DNA of 64,000 bases from DATBJJ01 sp036556425 (GTDB taxonomy: Bacteria; Acidobacteriota; Vicinamibacteria; Vicinamibacterales; 2-12-FULL-66-21): NCBI GenBank assembly GCA_036556425.1, contig DATBJJ010000051.1, forward strand, positions 1 through 64,000, given 5' to 3'. Position numbers and translations under genes: made by a program. This document shows, one piece after another, positions 42,768 to 52,374 of this stretch. The notes under the pieces were generated by a model. That model was not told the DNA's origin. It made no database searches and saw only the letters and a program-made list of their open reading frames with translations. The stretch's first letter is position 1, and every line of letters begins with the position of its first letter.

Positions 42768-44330
42768 ATGAGCATTCGAACCGTGCTGACGGTTCTCGCG
42801 GCACTCGTGATTGGCGCCGCACCCGGGGCCGCGCAACACGAGCTCGGCAAGGTCACGTTTCCGACCTCCTGCGATCCGAAGGTCCAGGCCGACTTCGAGC
42901 GCGGTGTTGCGATGCTCCACTCCTACTGGTTCAACTACGCGGGCAAGACGTTCCGCGGCATTCTCGAGCGCGATCCGAATTGCGCGATCGCGTATTGGGG
43001 CGTCGCGCTCGATCTGCTCGGCAACACGCTCGCGGCGCCGCCGTCGCGTCAGGCCGCGCGCGAGGCCTGGGACCTCCTCGAGCGCGCGCGCACCGTCGCC
43101 GTCAAGACCGAGCGCGAGCGCGCCTGGCTCGACGCGATTCGCGCGTACTTCCGCGACTACGAGACCGTCCCGCTGAACACGCGGCTGAGCGCTTACAACG
43201 AGGCGATGAAGCGCATCGCCGAGCAGTATCCGGACGATTTCGAGGCGCAGGTCTACTACGCATTGACGCTGCAGGCGTCGGCGCCGAAGAACGACCTCAC
43301 CTACAAGAACCAGTTCGAGTCGGCGATGCTCCTCGAGAAGCTGTATCTGAAGAACCCGCAGCATCCCGGCATCACGCACTACCTGATTCACGCGTACGAC
43401 TTCGCGCCCTTCGCGGACAAGGGCATTGCCGCGGCGCGGCGCTACGCCGCGATCGCGCCCGCGGTGCCGCACGCGCGGCACATGCCCGCGCACATCTACT
43501 CGATGGTCGGTCTTTGGGAGGATTCGATCGCGTCGAATCTCTCCGCACTGGAGATTCAACCTGACTACTATCACGCGTCCGACTTCATCGTGTACGCGCA
43601 CCTGCAGCTCGCGCAGGATGCGAAGGCGCGCGCGATGACGGACAAAGCGCTGACCACACCCGAGCGCGGCGATAGACCGCCGACGATCGCGAACTTCACG
43701 GCGCTTGCGGCGATGCCCGCGCGCGTGGCGCTGGAGCGCGCGGATTGGAAGGCCGCCGCGTCGCTCGCGATTACGACGTCCGACTATCCGCAGGCCGATT
43801 CGCTGACGCGCTTCACGCGCGGGCTGGGAATGGCGCGCACTGGTCGTCCGGACGGCGCCGCGGCAGAGATCACCGCGTTGGAAGCGCTGCGAGGCAAGCT
43901 CCAGAAGGCGAACGACGCCTATTGGGCCGCTCGCACGGACGAGCAGATCGCCGCGGTGAACGCATGGCTCGCGCTTGCCGATGGCGCGCGCGACAAGGCG
44001 GCCTCGCTCATGCGGCGCGCCGCCGACGGTGAAGACGCGAGCGTCAAGCACGTCGCGATGGAGAACCGTCTCTATCCCATGCGTGAACTGCTGGGCGATC
44101 TCCTGATGGAAGCCGGCCAGTCGAAAGCCGCCCTCGCGGAATACACGAAGGCGATCGCGCAGAACCCCAACCGGTTCCGCGGTCTCTTCGGCGCCGCGCG
44201 CGCCGCCGAAGCGTCAGGCGATCGGCAGCGGGCAACCGACTACTACTCCAAGTTGGTTCAGCTTTCCTCCAAAGGTGACGGGGTTCGTCCGGAAGTTCGA
44301 AAGGCGCAGGAATATCTCGCTGGTCGCTGA
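42768..44330 (+). CDS. Secreted tetratricopeptide-repeat protein
   Basis: A 520-residue exported protein with a signal peptide (cleaved near APGAAQHE). The rest is helical TPR-like: AGKTFRGILERDPNCAIAYW, then AMKRIAEQYPDDFEAQVYYA and, near the end, LAEYTKAIAQNPNRFRGLFG. HYLIHAYDFAPFADKG and VPHARHMPAHIYS are His-rich segments seen in this family and might bind a metal. GAGG lies 7-8 nt before the ATG at 42768. It probably acts as a protein-interaction scaffold in the periplasm. Confidence 0.85.
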   Translation: MSIRTVLTVLAALVIGAAPGAAQHELGKVTFPTSCDPKVQADFERGVAMLHSYWFNYAGKTFRGILERDPNCAIAYWGVALDLLGNTLAAPPSRQAAREAWDLLERARTVAVKTERERAWLDAIRAYFRDYETVPLNTRLSAYNEAMKRIAEQYPDDFEAQVYYALTLQASAPKNDLTYKNQFESAMLLEKLYLKNPQHPGITHYLIHAYDFAPFADKGIAAARRYAAIAPAVPHARHMPAHIYSMVGLWEDSIASNLSALEIQPDYYHASDFIVYAHLQLAQDAKARAMTDKALTTPERGDRPPTIANFTALAAMPARVALERADWKAAASLAITTSDYPQADSLTRFTRGLGMARTGRPDGAAAEITALEALRGKLQKANDAYWAARTDEQIAAVNAWLALADGARDKAASLMRRAADGEDASVKHVAMENRLYPMRELLGDLLMEAGQSKAALAEYTKAIAQNPNRFRGLFGAARAAEASGDRQRATDYYSKLVQLSSKGDGVRPEVRKAQEYLAGR

Positions 44331-44378
44331 GCAAAACGGCGATCCGAAACGAGCACGCTTATTGCGTAGGCCCTATGC

Positions 44379-44669
44379 ATGAGGCCCGAGCGTCTCGCCA
44401 TTCTCGATAATGGCAATTGCGAACCCTTGAAGGCCGTCGTCCATGGCGCCGCATTGGGACTGGCTGCGCTCATGGCGACCTACAACGCCGCGGCGTGGCT
44501 TCGCCGCCGGCAATCTCATCTGGCATTGAACACCTTCATCTACGTCGCCGCTGTCGTATGGGAACAGCGTCGCGTAGCGGATCACCTCCTACCCTGCGCG
44601 CCGGCTAGCCCCGCTTTCGAAACGCAAGGACCCGACGAGCCAATCGGCGACCAGTCGAAGGCTGCGTAG
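44379..44669 (+). CDS. Small hypothetical protein
   Basis: A 96-residue protein with a conserved-looking middle (AALMATYNAAAWLRRRQSHL, then NTFIYVAAVVWEQRRVADHL), partly hydrophobic. No family name can be given. It lies between the TPR protein and a four-TM protein on the same strand and lacks a good ribosome-binding site. Codon use is ordinary for the window. It may be real, but support is limited. Confidence 0.45.
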   Translation: MRPERLAILDNGNCEPLKAVVHGAALGLAALMATYNAAAWLRRRQSHLALNTFIYVAAVVWEQRRVADHLLPCAPASPAFETQGPDEPIGDQSKAA

Positions 44670-44729
44670 AGCCTACTGGCCCGGCACGGCGACCGTTGCG
44701 GTTGGACCGCGACGGCGCTACCCTTTCGT

Positions 44730-45119
44730 GTGCCCCGGTCCACCGCAACCGTCTGGTTCGGCCGCGTCATGTGGCTTGGGATTGCGGCGAACCTCGCGCT
44801 CGCCCTGCCGACACTCGTCAGTCCTCGAGCCATGCTCGAAGCGGTCGGCATGCCCGTGCCCTCCGTCATCATGTGGACGAGGTTCGCGGCGCTGCTCTTG
44901 ATTCTCTTGAGCGTCTTCTACATGCCCGCCGCGATCGATCCGGTCCGCAATCGCACCATCGCGGTCTTGGCCGTCGCGAGCCGGATGGCCGGAGTGCTCT
45001 TCTTCTTCCTCATTCATCGCGACTACTGGATCTTCGGCGCGTTCGACCTTGCGTTTTTCGTTCCCGAGGGGATTCTGCTGATGCGGATCCCGCGTTTCGA
45101 GTATCCTCCCCGTCCATGA
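44730..45119 (+). CDS. Four-TM hypothetical membrane protein
   Basis: A 129-residue protein with about four TM segments (12-30, 48-68, 78-97 and 103-118). It starts at a GTG preceded by TACCCT 5 nt away, with no Shine-Dalgarno. Its TGA overlaps the ATG of the next gene (ATGA at 45116), so it is coupled to the exported isomerase-like protein. No family was recognised. Confidence 0.7.
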   Translation: MPRSTATVWFGRVMWLGIAANLALALPTLVSPRAMLEAVGMPVPSVIMWTRFAALLLILLSVFYMPAAIDPVRNRTIAVLAVASRMAGVLFFFLIHRDYWIFGAFDLAFFVPEGILLMRIPRFEYPPRP

Positions 45120-45979
45120 AACGACGAGAGTTCCTCGCGGGTCTGGCGTTGGCGCCGGCGCTCGTGCACGTTCAGGCCGAGCAGAGCGGCAAACCGACGC
45201 CTCACCGCCACGGCCTGAAGCTCGGCACCGTCACTTACAACATCGCGAAGGACTGGGATATCGCGACGCTGATCAAGAACCTCACCGAAGCGGGCTTCGA
45301 GGCGGTCGAGCTGCGGACGACGCACAAGCACGGCGTGGAGATCGGCCTGGCGCCTGCGGCGCGCGCGGAGGTCCGCAAACGATTCGAGGACTCGCCTGTG
45401 AGGATCGGCGGACTCGGAACCATCTGCGAATACCACTCTCCCGATCCTGCCGTGGTGCGGAAGAACGTGGACGAAACGAAAGAGTGGATCAAGCTCGCGC
45501 GCGATATCGGATCGCCGAGCGTGAAGGTGCGGCCCAACGGCCTGCCAAAAGAGGTCCCCGAGGAGCGGACGCTCGAGCAGATCGGCAAGGCGCTCTCCGA
45601 ATGCGGCGCGGCCGCGCGCGATCTCGGCGTGAAGATTCAGCTGGAAGTGCACGGCGAGGGAACGTCGAGGCTGCCGCGCATCCGAAAGATCCTCGATTAC
45701 GCCGGCAATCATCCGGGCGTGCGGATCTGCTGGAACTCGAACCCGACGGATCTACTCGACGGCGGCTTCGAGGCGAACTTCCGCCTCGTTCGCGATCAGA
45801 TCGGCCAGATCCACATGCGCGATCTCTTCCTCGAGGAGTATCCCTGGCGGCAGCTGTTTTCGTCGCTGACGAAGATCAAATTCGGCGGGTACTGCTTCGC
45901 GGAGATCCCGGAGTCGGCCGATCCGTTGCGCGTGCTCAAGTACTTCAGGGCACTCTTCAACGCGTACCAGGATCCATAA
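45116..45979 (+). CDS. Sugar phosphate isomerase/epimerase family protein with Tat-like signal
   Basis: A 287-residue AP endonuclease family 2 / xylose-isomerase-like TIM barrel. An RR signal (MKRREFLAGLALAPALVHV) indicates Tat export, as for many sugar-related proteins of this lineage. Barrel segments seen are LKLGTVTYNIAKDWD, GFEAVELRTTHKHG, VKIQLEVHGEG (a possible metal-binding Glu) and VRICWNSNPTDLLDGG. The usual second His/Asp ligands are less obvious, so catalytic competence is uncertain. It is coupled to the preceding membrane protein and convergent with the heme dehydrogenase. Confidence 0.82.
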   Translation: MKRREFLAGLALAPALVHVQAEQSGKPTPHRHGLKLGTVTYNIAKDWDIATLIKNLTEAGFEAVELRTTHKHGVEIGLAPAARAEVRKRFEDSPVRIGGLGTICEYHSPDPAVVRKNVDETKEWIKLARDIGSPSVKVRPNGLPKEVPEERTLEQIGKALSECGAAARDLGVKIQLEVHGEGTSRLPRIRKILDYAGNHPGVRICWNSNPTDLLDGGFEANFRLVRDQIGQIHMRDLFLEEYPWRQLFSSLTKIKFGGYCFAEIPESADPLRVLKYFRALFNAYQDP

Positions 45980-45984
45980 CGCCG

Positions 45985-48687
45985 TCATTTCGATTTGCCG
46001 GCGGCCATCGTCAGCAGCTCCTCGTGCGACCAAGGACGGCTGCGATCCTTTGTCAGCGCGCGCACCGTCGCGATGGTTTTCGGATCGACCGCCGTGCCCG
46101 CCTGCCCCCATTCGCGCCGAACGTACGTCAGGACGCTCGCGACCTGATCGTCGGTGAGCGTCGCGCCCATTGGCGGCATCAAGCCGATCGAGCCTTCCTT
46201 TCCGCTCAGCAGAATGCGCGCGGGAATCTCCGGCGCCGCGAGCAGCAGCTCGGAATCGATCAGGCTCGGCGCCACGCGATCCTGGCCGCGGCCGTCCGGC
46301 TGATGGCACGCCTGACAGACGTTCGCGTAAAGCTCGCGCCCGGCGTCGAACCGGCGCTGCTCCACGGGCGTGAGCGGAACGATCGGCGTCTCGCCCGGCT
46401 TGCCGGGCCAGACGACTTTCGCGAGCACGTTCGCGGCGCGCGCGCCGAGATCGTCGCTCCGCGCGGCGAGCTCCGACAACGCGCGCGGCTCGCTGTTCAT
46501 CGGCAGCACCCGCCCGCCCGATCGAGAAGGACGGCCCCCCGACGCGATCACGAAGTCCTCGGGCTTGGAGTACGCGTACGAGCCGCCAGGCCCCGCGCGT
46601 CCGCCCGGGCACGTCGAGCACGGGAGCGGCGGACCTGTTGGCGGCGGCGCGCCGCGCGCCGCCGATCGCGGCATCGGCGCGTTCAGCAGCGCAATCTCCG
46701 CGCCCTGCAGGAGCGCCGCGCGCTGCCAGCTCGCGAGGCTGCCGTCGGCGGCCAACGCGAACATGCGCTGAATCGGCGCGTCCTGCGCGCTTCGCACGAG
46801 GGTTGCCGAGAGCATCGCGATCGCAGCGCCGGATCTCGCCGGATCGCTCGACGTCGATCGCACGAGGCGCTGAACGATCTCGAGCTCGCTCCCGCGCACG
46901 CCGCTCACGACGGCGTCGACGACGACCGGATCCGACGCGTGGCGCTCGAGCATCTCGACCGCCGCGGTTTCGCGCGGGCCCGGAGGCAGCACGCCGATCG
47001 ATGCCGCCAACTGCTGACGCACGTCCCACGCGGTGTCGTCGCGCCGCTTCAGCACGGACGCGTGCATCTCGTGATTTGCGACGCCGAGCCAGCGCTCCGC
47101 GATCCGGATCGCCGATGCGCGCACGCTGGACGACCCATCCTCGAGCGCTCGCGTGACGATCGACGGATCGATCGCGTCCAATCCGTCCAGCGTCCAGAGC
47201 GCGTGCAAGCGCGCGCGCGGATCCTTCGCCTGCGTCGCGAGGCCGGCGAGCGCAGGCACGACCGACGTGTCCGCGCGCTCCACGAGCAGCCGCTGCGCGG
47301 TATCCCGGTGCCAGCCGTTGGAATGGGACAGCATGTCGACGAGCTGCGGCGGCGAGGCGCTCGAGACGACGCGAGTCGCGCCGCGCGTCATCGTCTCGTG
47401 CACGACGCGATAGATTCTGCCGAAGCCGGTGTGCTGCTCGAGGCGTTTGCCGAGAATGTAGTCGCGCAGATAAACCGTGAGCGAGAGCCGGTGCTCGATG
47501 ATGCCGCGATACAGATCGACGACGTAGAGCGCGCCGTCCGGCGCGTTCGAGAGAAACACAGGGCGGAAGCGCTCGTCGGTCGACGCCAGGAACTCGCCGC
47601 GCCCGTACGCCTTTTTCGCGGACAGCTTCGTCCCGTCGTCCGACACGATCAGCCGGCTGACGAGATTCGCGGCGGGCTCCGCGACGAACGCGTTGCCGTA
47701 CAGCTCCGCCGGCAGACGATCGCCGCGATAGATCAACGGCGCACAGACGGCCGTGAACTTCTCGAGCGTCCCATCCGCGCGGTCGATGCCGACTTGATAG
47801 GCGCGGTTCGTGCCGGGATTCGGCCGCACGGGCCAGACGATGTTGACGCTGCTGTCTGCGTCGGCGAAGCGCTCGTAGCTGCCGCGCGTACGCAGCAGGT
47901 TCGGGTTTCGCGCGAAGTACGTCGTCGGCACCAGATCGACGTGCAGCGCCGATTCATTCGTGTTGCGGTAGAGGCGTCCCGCGTCGTCGTGCGTCACACC
48001 CCACTCGCCGCGCTGCAGCGTCGGGATTACCTCGAACGTGCCGTTCTTCAAGCGGAGCTCGACGTCGGCCTGCCCGGCCGTGTGCATGCGGTTGTCGAGA
48101 GACCAGTCGAAGCCGTTGGCGTTGTTCTGCGGATCGCCTTCGCGGTGGCCGAAGCGGTTCGTGACGAGCTGCTTCGCGTCCATGCGCAGATCGCCGTCCG
48201 TGTCTCGCATCAACCACACGTTCGGCGGCTCGGCGACGAGCACGCCGCGGTCGAGCACTTTCACCGAGCGCGCGAGGACGAGGCCGTCGGCGAAGACCGT
48301 GCGCTTGTCCATCCGGCCGTCGCCGTTCCCGTCTTCCAGCACGACGACGCGGCCGATCGGATCGTGCTCGTTCGATCCCGTGATGTTCGCCATGAAGCCC
48401 GGCATCTCGACTGCCCACAACCGGCCCTCGAGATCCCAGTCGATCGCCACCGGCTCTTGAATCAGCGGCTCGCTGGCGACGAGCTCGAGCCGATAACCGG
48501 GCGGCATGTAGAAGGTCTTCAGTGCATCATCCGGCGCCAGAGGCAGGGACTGATCGGGCGCTCCAACGACGCCGGGCGGCCAGGGACGCCCCGCCGGGGT
48601 TTGCCCGACGAGTACGAGCGTGCAGGCCAGGACCATGAAGAGGGCGGTCACCAGGCGCGCCGACAGGATGCGAAAAATCATCGTCAT
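45985..48687 (-). CDS. PVC-type membrane-bound dehydrogenase with HEAT-like region and C-terminal cytochrome c
   Basis: A 900-residue exported protein. A signal segment (ALFMVLACTLVLVG) precedes an N-terminal beta-propeller glucose/sorbosone-dehydrogenase-like domain (PPGYRLELVASEPLIQEPVA, VEDGNGDGRMDKR-type Ca-loops), then helical HEAT-like repeats (about 440-660). A C-terminal monoheme cytochrome domain follows with C791-x2-C794-H795 (CQACH) and the Met region GLMPPMGA. This is the PVC/Acidobacteria 'heme-binding domain' layout for sugar or alcohol oxidation. The ATG at 48687 has no Shine-Dalgarno; TATTCT ends 5 nt upstream. It is divergent from the hydrolase gene, with start codons only 17 bp apart. 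Confidence 0.88.
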   Translation of the reverse strand: MTMIFRILSARLVTALFMVLACTLVLVGQTPAGRPWPPGVVGAPDQSLPLAPDDALKTFYMPPGYRLELVASEPLIQEPVAIDWDLEGRLWAVEMPGFMANITGSNEHDPIGRVVVLEDGNGDGRMDKRTVFADGLVLARSVKVLDRGVLVAEPPNVWLMRDTDGDLRMDAKQLVTNRFGHREGDPQNNANGFDWSLDNRMHTAGQADVELRLKNGTFEVIPTLQRGEWGVTHDDAGRLYRNTNESALHVDLVPTTYFARNPNLLRTRGSYERFADADSSVNIVWPVRPNPGTNRAYQVGIDRADGTLEKFTAVCAPLIYRGDRLPAELYGNAFVAEPAANLVSRLIVSDDGTKLSAKKAYGRGEFLASTDERFRPVFLSNAPDGALYVVDLYRGIIEHRLSLTVYLRDYILGKRLEQHTGFGRIYRVVHETMTRGATRVVSSASPPQLVDMLSHSNGWHRDTAQRLLVERADTSVVPALAGLATQAKDPRARLHALWTLDGLDAIDPSIVTRALEDGSSSVRASAIRIAERWLGVANHEMHASVLKRRDDTAWDVRQQLAASIGVLPPGPRETAAVEMLERHASDPVVVDAVVSGVRGSELEIVQRLVRSTSSDPARSGAAIAMLSATLVRSAQDAPIQRMFALAADGSLASWQRAALLQGAEIALLNAPMPRSAARGAPPPTGPPLPCSTCPGGRAGPGGSYAYSKPEDFVIASGGRPSRSGGRVLPMNSEPRALSELAARSDDLGARAANVLAKVVWPGKPGETPIVPLTPVEQRRFDAGRELYANVCQACHQPDGRGQDRVAPSLIDSELLLAAPEIPARILLSGKEGSIGLMPPMGATLTDDQVASVLTYVRREWGQAGTAVDPKTIATVRALTKDRSRPWSHEELLTMAAGKSK

Positions 48688-48704
48688 CGTGGAGAATAGC
48701 AGCC
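48688..48704. promoter_or_regulatory. 17-bp bidirectional promoter-like spacer
   Basis: The entire spacer between two divergent start codons. The bases GAGAATA (48692-48698) read as GAGAAT 7 nt before the plus-strand GTG, and as TATTCT 5 nt before the minus-strand ATG. One AT-rich core could serve as the -10 for both genes. Confidence 0.5.
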
Positions 48705-49664
48705 GTGCGTGAATCGCGCTCGTCGAGACGCGAGTTCCTGAGCGTGTCCAGTGTTGCGCTGCTGGGAGCGGCGCTGCAAGGCGCCGCCTCCGAGCCCGCG
48801 CCGCAGAGCTCGGACCCCATCATAGACATCCACCAGCACGTCGGCTACAGCGGCCGTCCCGACGACGTGCTTCTCGCGCATCAGCGCGCGATGGGCGTGT
48901 CGACGACGATTCTCTTGCCCGCGGGCCGATCGGTGAACACCGCCTCGACACACTCTGGAACGGCGAATGGCCTTCAGGCGCAGGCGCTCGGAAACGAAGC
49001 CTGCCGCCGGTTCGCGACGGCACACCGGCTGTCGTACCGATTCGCCGCGAACGAAGTGCCCGACGTCGACGGCGCGACGAAGGAGATCGAGCGGTATCTG
49101 AAGCTCGGCGCCGTAATGATCGCGGAGCAGAAGTTCGGCGTCGACTGCGACTCGCCGCCAATGCAGAAGATCTACGCGCTCGCGAACGCGCATCGCGTGC
49201 CGGTGCTCATGCACTGGCAGTTCGGGATGTACAACTACGGGTTCGAGCGCTTCCACAAGATGCTCGAGAAGTTTCCCAACGTGACGTTTCTCGGGCACGC
49301 GCAGACGTGGTGGGCGAACATCGACAAGAACCATCAGGATCAATCGATTCTGTACCCGAAGGGTCCCGTGACGCCTGGCGGTCTGACCGATCGCTATCTC
49401 GCCGACTACCCCAACATGTATGGCGATCTCTCGGCGGGATCCGGCCTCAACGCCCTCACGCGCGACGAGGCGTTCACGAAAGACTTCCTCACGCGGCATC
49501 AGGACAAGCTCGTGTTCGGCAGCGACTGCAGCGATCACGACGGCGGCGGACCGAAGTGCCAGGGATCGCAGACGATCGCGACCATACGACGGCTCGCGGC
49601 GACGAAACAGATCGAACGGAAACTGCTCCACGGAAACGCGAAGAGGATCTTCAAGAGGATCTAG
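48705..49664 (+). CDS. Amidohydrolase-family TIM-barrel hydrolase with Tat signal
   Basis: A 319-residue metal-dependent hydrolase of the amidohydrolase_2 type. The Tat signal is SSRREFLSVSSVALLG. Metal-site motifs are PIIDIHQHVGYSG (HxH), VPVLMHWQFG, VTFLGHAQTWW and LVFGSDCSDHDGGG. The GTG start lies 17 bp from the divergent ATG of the heme dehydrogenase and has no Shine-Dalgarno. It is followed within 3 bp by the CoA-ligase gene, so the two form an operon. The substrate is unknown; decarboxylase activity is also possible in this family. Confidence 0.85.
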   Translation: MRESRSSRREFLSVSSVALLGAALQGAASEPAPQSSDPIIDIHQHVGYSGRPDDVLLAHQRAMGVSTTILLPAGRSVNTASTHSGTANGLQAQALGNEACRRFATAHRLSYRFAANEVPDVDGATKEIERYLKLGAVMIAEQKFGVDCDSPPMQKIYALANAHRVPVLMHWQFGMYNYGFERFHKMLEKFPNVTFLGHAQTWWANIDKNHQDQSILYPKGPVTPGGLTDRYLADYPNMYGDLSAGSGLNALTRDEAFTKDFLTRHQDKLVFGSDCSDHDGGGPKCQGSQTIATIRRLAATKQIERKLLHGNAKRIFKRI

Positions 49665-49667
49665 CAA

Positions 49668-51230
49668 ATGATCGTTCGCGCGCCCGAGAAGGATCTGACG
49701 ATTCCGTTGGTGCCGCTCACGCCGTTCCTGCTCGAGCGCGCGCCGGCATTGGGCGACAAGCCCGCGCTCATCGACGGGCCCAGCGGACGCACGCTGACAT
49801 ATCGAGGATTGGCGGATGCGGTCCGACGAGCGGCCGCCGGACTCGCCGCGCGCGGCTTTCGGCAGAACGACGTGTTCGCGATCTACAGTCCGAACCTCCC
49901 GGAGTACGCGATCGCGTTCCATGCCGTGTCGCTCGCCGGCGGCATCAACACGACGATCAATCCGCTCTACACGCCTGCCGAGCTCGGTCAGCAGTTGAAG
50001 GACTGCGGCGCTCGCGCGCTGGTGACCGTTCCGGCCTGCCTGGAGAAGGCGGCGCAGGCCGCGCGCGACGCAGGCGTTCGCGAGCTGTACGTCTTCGGCG
50101 AAGCGGACGGCGCGATCCCGTTCGCGTCGCTCCTCGCCGGCGGCGGCGAGCCGCCCGCGGTGACGTTCGATCCGCGCGAGCAACTCGTCGCGCTGCCTTA
50201 CTCGAGCGGCACGACAGGTCTTCCAAAAGGCGTGATGCTCACGCACCACAACCTCGTCGCGAACGTCATCCAGTCCGCGTGCGTGCTGAAGCTCGCAGAT
50301 ACGGACGTCATGCTCGGCGTCTTGCCGTTCTTCCACATCTACGGAATGGTCGCCGTGATGAATCTCGCGCTGTATCAGGGCGTGACGCTCGTGACGATGC
50401 CGCGCTTCGATCTGGAGCAGTGCCTTCAGATCATGCAGACGTACAACGTCAGCTTCGCGAACGTCGTGCCTCCACTGGTGCTGGCCCTCGCGAAGAGTCC
50501 CTTGGTGGACAAGTACGATCTGAGCCGATTGCATACGCTCGTCTCCGGCGCGGCGCCGCTGTCCGAAGCGCTCGCGAGCGCGACGGCCGCGCGGTTGCGC
50601 TGCCGCGTCATCCAGGGTTACGGCCTCACCGAAACATCTCCCGTCACGCACGTCACGAGACTCGACGGCGGGCCGGCCAAGCTCGGAGGAATCGGTCCGC
50701 CGATTCCGAATACCGAGTCCAAAGTGGTCGACCTGACGACGGGCGCGGAGCTCGGGCCCCGCCAGGAGGGAGAGATTTGCGTCCGCGGCCCCCAGGTGAT
50801 GAGGGGCTACTTGAACCGGCCGGACGCGACGAAAGCGATGATCGACAGCGACGGCTGGCTGCACACCGGCGACATCGGCTACTTCGACGAAGACGGTTGT
50901 TTCTTCATCGTCGATCGCCTGAAGGAGCTGATCAAATACAAGGGGATGCAGATCGCGCCGGCCGAACTTGAAGCGGTGCTGATCTCCCATCCGTCGATCG
51001 CCGATGCGGCAGTGATCCCGATCGCGAGCGAAGAATCCGGCGAAGCGCCGAAAGCGTTCGTGGTGTTGAAGGCGGAGATCGCGCCGGATTCCATCATGAG
51101 CTACGTCGCCGAGCGCGTCGCGCCGTACAAGAAGCTGCGCGCGATCGAGGTGATCGATCAGATCCCGAAGTCGCCGGCGGGCAAAATCTTGCGGCGCGTC
51201 CTCATCGAGCGGGAGAGGGCGCGGACGTAG
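49668..51230 (+). CDS. AMP-binding acyl/aryl-CoA ligase (4-coumarate-CoA ligase-like)
   Basis: A 520-residue ANL-superfamily ligase that activates a carboxylic acid as an acyl-AMP and then forms the CoA thioester. Motifs are the P-loop YSSGTTGLPKGVMLTH, the A5-like QGYGLTETSPVTH, the hinge region DGWLHTGDIGYFDEDG with FFIVDRLKELIKYKG, and the catalytic Lys in PKSPAGKILRR (about 506). The length and GYGLTE pattern fit 4-coumarate-CoA ligase/fatty-acyl-CoA ligase types. It is probably co-transcribed with the preceding hydrolase. Its 3' end overlaps the convergent oxidase gene by 29 bp. Confidence 0.92.
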   Translation: MIVRAPEKDLTIPLVPLTPFLLERAPALGDKPALIDGPSGRTLTYRGLADAVRRAAAGLAARGFRQNDVFAIYSPNLPEYAIAFHAVSLAGGINTTINPLYTPAELGQQLKDCGARALVTVPACLEKAAQAARDAGVRELYVFGEADGAIPFASLLAGGGEPPAVTFDPREQLVALPYSSGTTGLPKGVMLTHHNLVANVIQSACVLKLADTDVMLGVLPFFHIYGMVAVMNLALYQGVTLVTMPRFDLEQCLQIMQTYNVSFANVVPPLVLALAKSPLVDKYDLSRLHTLVSGAAPLSEALASATAARLRCRVIQGYGLTETSPVTHVTRLDGGPAKLGGIGPPIPNTESKVVDLTTGAELGPRQEGEICVRGPQVMRGYLNRPDATKAMIDSDGWLHTGDIGYFDEDGCFFIVDRLKELIKYKGMQIAPAELEAVLISHPSIADAAVIPIASEESGEAPKAFVVLKAEIAPDSIMSYVAERVAPYKKLRAIEVIDQIPKSPAGKILRRVLIERERART

Positions 51231-52374
51231 GCGACGAGAATCGATCGAGCGAGAAGAACGGATCGGCGGCTTCGTCGTCGAGGATCTGCCGCGCGAGCGT
51301 TTCGCCGATTGCGGGACCCATCTTGTATCCGTGACCGCTGCCGCCGCCGGCAATCCACACGTCGCACATCGTCGGATGGCGGTCGACGATGAACTGCAAG
51401 TCCGGCGTGTTCTCGTACTGGCAGACCTCTGCGCCGAGCATCGGCGCGTCCTTCAGCGCCGGAAAGCGGCGAGCGGCGTACGCGCGCATCGCCCGTGCGA
51501 GATCGGGAGTAGGACTGCGATCGCCGTTCGTCGAATCGAATTCCGGTCCGCGCGTGTCGTCCGCCACCTTGAACCCACGGTGCGAATTGCCTGGGATCCC
51601 ATAGATGAAGCGATCGCCGAGATCGACCCAGACCGGCATGTGCGGATCGACGAAGCGCGCGTCGCCCGCGGGCGTGCCGAAGTAGAAGACCTCCTGTCGC
51701 GTCGGCCGCACGCGCGCGCCGATCGCGTCCGGAAACAAGCGGCCCAGCCACGGCCCGCACGCGAAGACGTAGCGATCGCGATCGAGACGTGCGCCGTCGG
51801 CAAGTCGAACGTCCGGGCGGCCGTCATCTCCGTTCACTGATGCGACGGCCGCTTGACGATACGTTCCTCCCATTCGCACGAATTCGCGGACGACCATCTC
51901 GCAGCCGTGTCGCGCGAGAAGAAAGCCGGCTTCGTGTTCGTAGAACGCCGTCCTCACGCCGCCGAAATCGATCTGAGGCCACCGCTTCGACGCCGCGGAA
52001 GCATCCATCTCTTCACACGTCAGTCCGAGCTCGCGCATGAACGGCAGGGACTGCCGGACGTAGCTGTCGTCGTGTGCGGTCATCCACAGGACGCCCGTCC
52101 GCATGTAGCACGGCTCGCCGCGATCGCGATCCCACTCGCGCCACAGCTCCAGCGCCCTCGCGGCCAGCGCCACGTGACGCTGCGCGCCGCCGTAGATCGT
52201 CCGGATCACGCGCGTCTCGCCGCCCGAGCTCGCGCGAGCGTTGCCTGGTCCCCACGCATCGATCAGCGTGACGTCCGCGCCCGCGCGCCGAAGGCAGAGA
52301 GCCGTCCATCCGCCGAACGCGCCGGCGCCGACGACGGCGAGTCGAAGATTTCGTGCTGGACGGCGCGTGGCCAT
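51202..52374 (-). CDS. FAD-dependent amine oxidase (sarcosine oxidase / N-methyl-tryptophan oxidase-like)
   Basis: A 390-residue DAO-fold flavoprotein. The N-terminal dinucleotide motif is RLAVVGAGAFGGWTALCLRR, followed by DAWGPGNARASSGGETRVIR, typical of MSOX/MTOX. A Cys in EVCQYENTPDLQFIVDRHP aligns with the family's covalent-FAD cysteine, and GGGSGHGYKMGPAIGE closes the FAD site. It probably oxidises an N-methyl amino acid, releasing formaldehyde and H2O2. The start at 52374 gives the usual length. It is divergent from the Gfo gene with only 21 bp between start codons. Confidence 0.9.
   Translation of the reverse strand: MATRRPARNLRLAVVGAGAFGGWTALCLRRAGADVTLIDAWGPGNARASSGGETRVIRTIYGGAQRHVALAARALELWREWDRDRGEPCYMRTGVLWMTAHDDSYVRQSLPFMRELGLTCEEMDASAASKRWPQIDFGGVRTAFYEHEAGFLLARHGCEMVVREFVRMGGTYRQAAVASVNGDDGRPDVRLADGARLDRDRYVFACGPWLGRLFPDAIGARVRPTRQEVFYFGTPAGDARFVDPHMPVWVDLGDRFIYGIPGNSHRGFKVADDTRGPEFDSTNGDRSPTPDLARAMRAYAARRFPALKDAPMLGAEVCQYENTPDLQFIVDRHPTMCDVWIAGGGSGHGYKMGPAIGETLARQILDDEAADPFFSLDRFSSPTSAPSPAR

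Noticed and set aside
45484..48699. Very long plus-strand open frame opposite the heme dehydrogenase
   Set aside because: It is an antisense frame created by high GC at third positions, with low-complexity Arg/Ala composition; the minus-strand protein has clear domains and a heme site.
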